Assembly: GCF_019880555.1 (NCBI RefSeq)
Contig: NZ_JAINVU010000004.1
Span: 124,001-188,000 of the forward strand
Origin: Hephaestia mangrovi
GTDB taxonomy: Bacteria; Pseudomonadota; Alphaproteobacteria; Sphingomonadales; Sphingomonadaceae
Reading direction: 5' to 3'
DNA: 64,000 nucleotides
Below the pieces are notes generated by a model. The model made no database searches, had not been told where the DNA came from, and saw nothing but the letters and a program-made list of their open reading frames with translations. The position numbers and the translations under genes are program-made. Shown here piece after piece: positions 63,605 to 64,000 of the stretch. Positions within the stretch are counted from its first letter, which is position 1. Each line of letters starts with the position of its first letter.

Positions 63605-64000
63605 CTACCGGTTCGTCCGGATCGCCACCGATCGCGCATGTGCCGGCAGGCCCTCGGCCTCGGCGAGCGCGACTGCGGCCGGGCCGATCGCCCCCAGCGA
63701 CGCCGCATCCAGCGCCAGGAAGCTGGTCCGCTTCATGAAGTCGAGCACCGAAAGCCCGCTCGAAAACCGCGCCCGGCGCCCCGTCGGCAGCACATGGTTC
63801 GGCCCGGCGACGTAATCGCCGATCGCCTCGGGCGTATGCCGGCCGAGAAACACCGATCCGGCGTGGCGCACGCGATCGAACAGCGATTGCGGATCGTCGA
63901 CCGCGAGCTCGAGATGTTCGGGCGCCAGCCGGTCGACCAGCGGCAGCGCCTCGTCCAGCGTCGTGGTGACGATGATCGTCCCGTTCGCGTCCCATGCCGC
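63605..64000 (-). CDS. hisD: Histidinol dehydrogenase, C-terminal part
   Basis: Last two steps of histidine synthesis. 131 codons are visible before the stop at 63605, the gene's 5' part lying beyond the window. Family blocks are APEHLELAVDDP, GSVFLGRHTPEAIGDYVAGPNHVLPT and FSSGLSVLDFMKRTSF, typical of the HisD C-terminal half with the zinc His region. The hisZ-type regulation gene is 15 kb away and not linked. Confidence 0.95.
   Translation of the reverse strand, partial: AAWDANGTIIVTTTLDEALPLVDRLAPEHLELAVDDPQSLFDRVRHAGSVFLGRHTPEAIGDYVAGPNHVLPTGRRARFSSGLSVLDFMKRTSFLALDAASLGAIGPAAVALAEAEGLPAHARSVAIRTNR

Overview
The window reads as chromosomal core of a high-GC alphaproteobacterium, most likely a Sphingomonas-like member of the Sphingomonadaceae. 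This rests on gene content and repeat style (TorF-type porin, two-gene GT4/GH130 operon, Ku/LigD operon, DUF3035 lipoprotein behind lspA, frequent CTTCGACA-type and AACAAGTTC-type palindromic repeats) and on strong GC bias at third codon positions. Species cannot be named from the sequence alone. The genes appear intact except two cut by the window edges (pnp at the left, hisD at the right) and one toxin-gene remnant.

Layout. 1-7015 (minus): priA, tdk, a DUF6491-type secreted protein, truB, rpsO and pnp (DNA restart, thymidine salvage, tRNA modification, RNA turnover). 7057-12045: outer-membrane and membrane proteins, xerC, a DedA protein, a CNT nucleoside transporter and a YhhQ-type queuosine-precursor transporter. 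12048-16531 (minus): a riboflavin operon ribD-ribE-ribB-ribH with small membrane proteins at both ends; ribF (FMN/FAD synthesis) lies apart at 22826. 16784-19061: a complete IS1595-family transposon with three passenger genes, inserted into a palindromic repeat. 19344-27723: tonB, gltX, prs, ribF, ileS, lspA and a lipoprotein gene. 27796-33645 (minus): TorF-type porin, then the chain photolyase-sseA-metC-mscS. 33689-37885 (plus): queF and a GT4-plus-GH130 operon. 37979-43584: OPT transporter, prephenate dehydratase, cytochrome c, a LOG-type protein and an extensin-like lipoprotein. 43670-49997 (plus): esterase, serC, serA, hisZ, purA. 50013-54897 (minus): a small secreted protein and the chain dnaJ-like, yihY, fabI, GNAT, aroC. 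55009-58765 (minus): NHEJ operon ku-mgtC-ligD. 58828-63464: parE remnant, pdxH-CDF-phzF, nusB-DUF4169-VOC, mddA. The right edge holds the 3' part of hisD.

The most unusual material is: the cargo-bearing IS1595 transposon with perfect target duplication inside a dispersed palindrome; two palindromic elements inserted in frame within essential genes (truB and ileS); paired CTGTTG palindromes between mscS and a porin gene; a shared upstream promoter element in front of two unrelated genes (nusB and the LOG gene); a candidate structured leader before serC; the GT4/GH130 operon with a CTGC-N3-GCAG palindrome upstream; and an mgtC-type membrane gene between ku and ligD. No tRNA, rRNA, CRISPR array or prophage was recognised.
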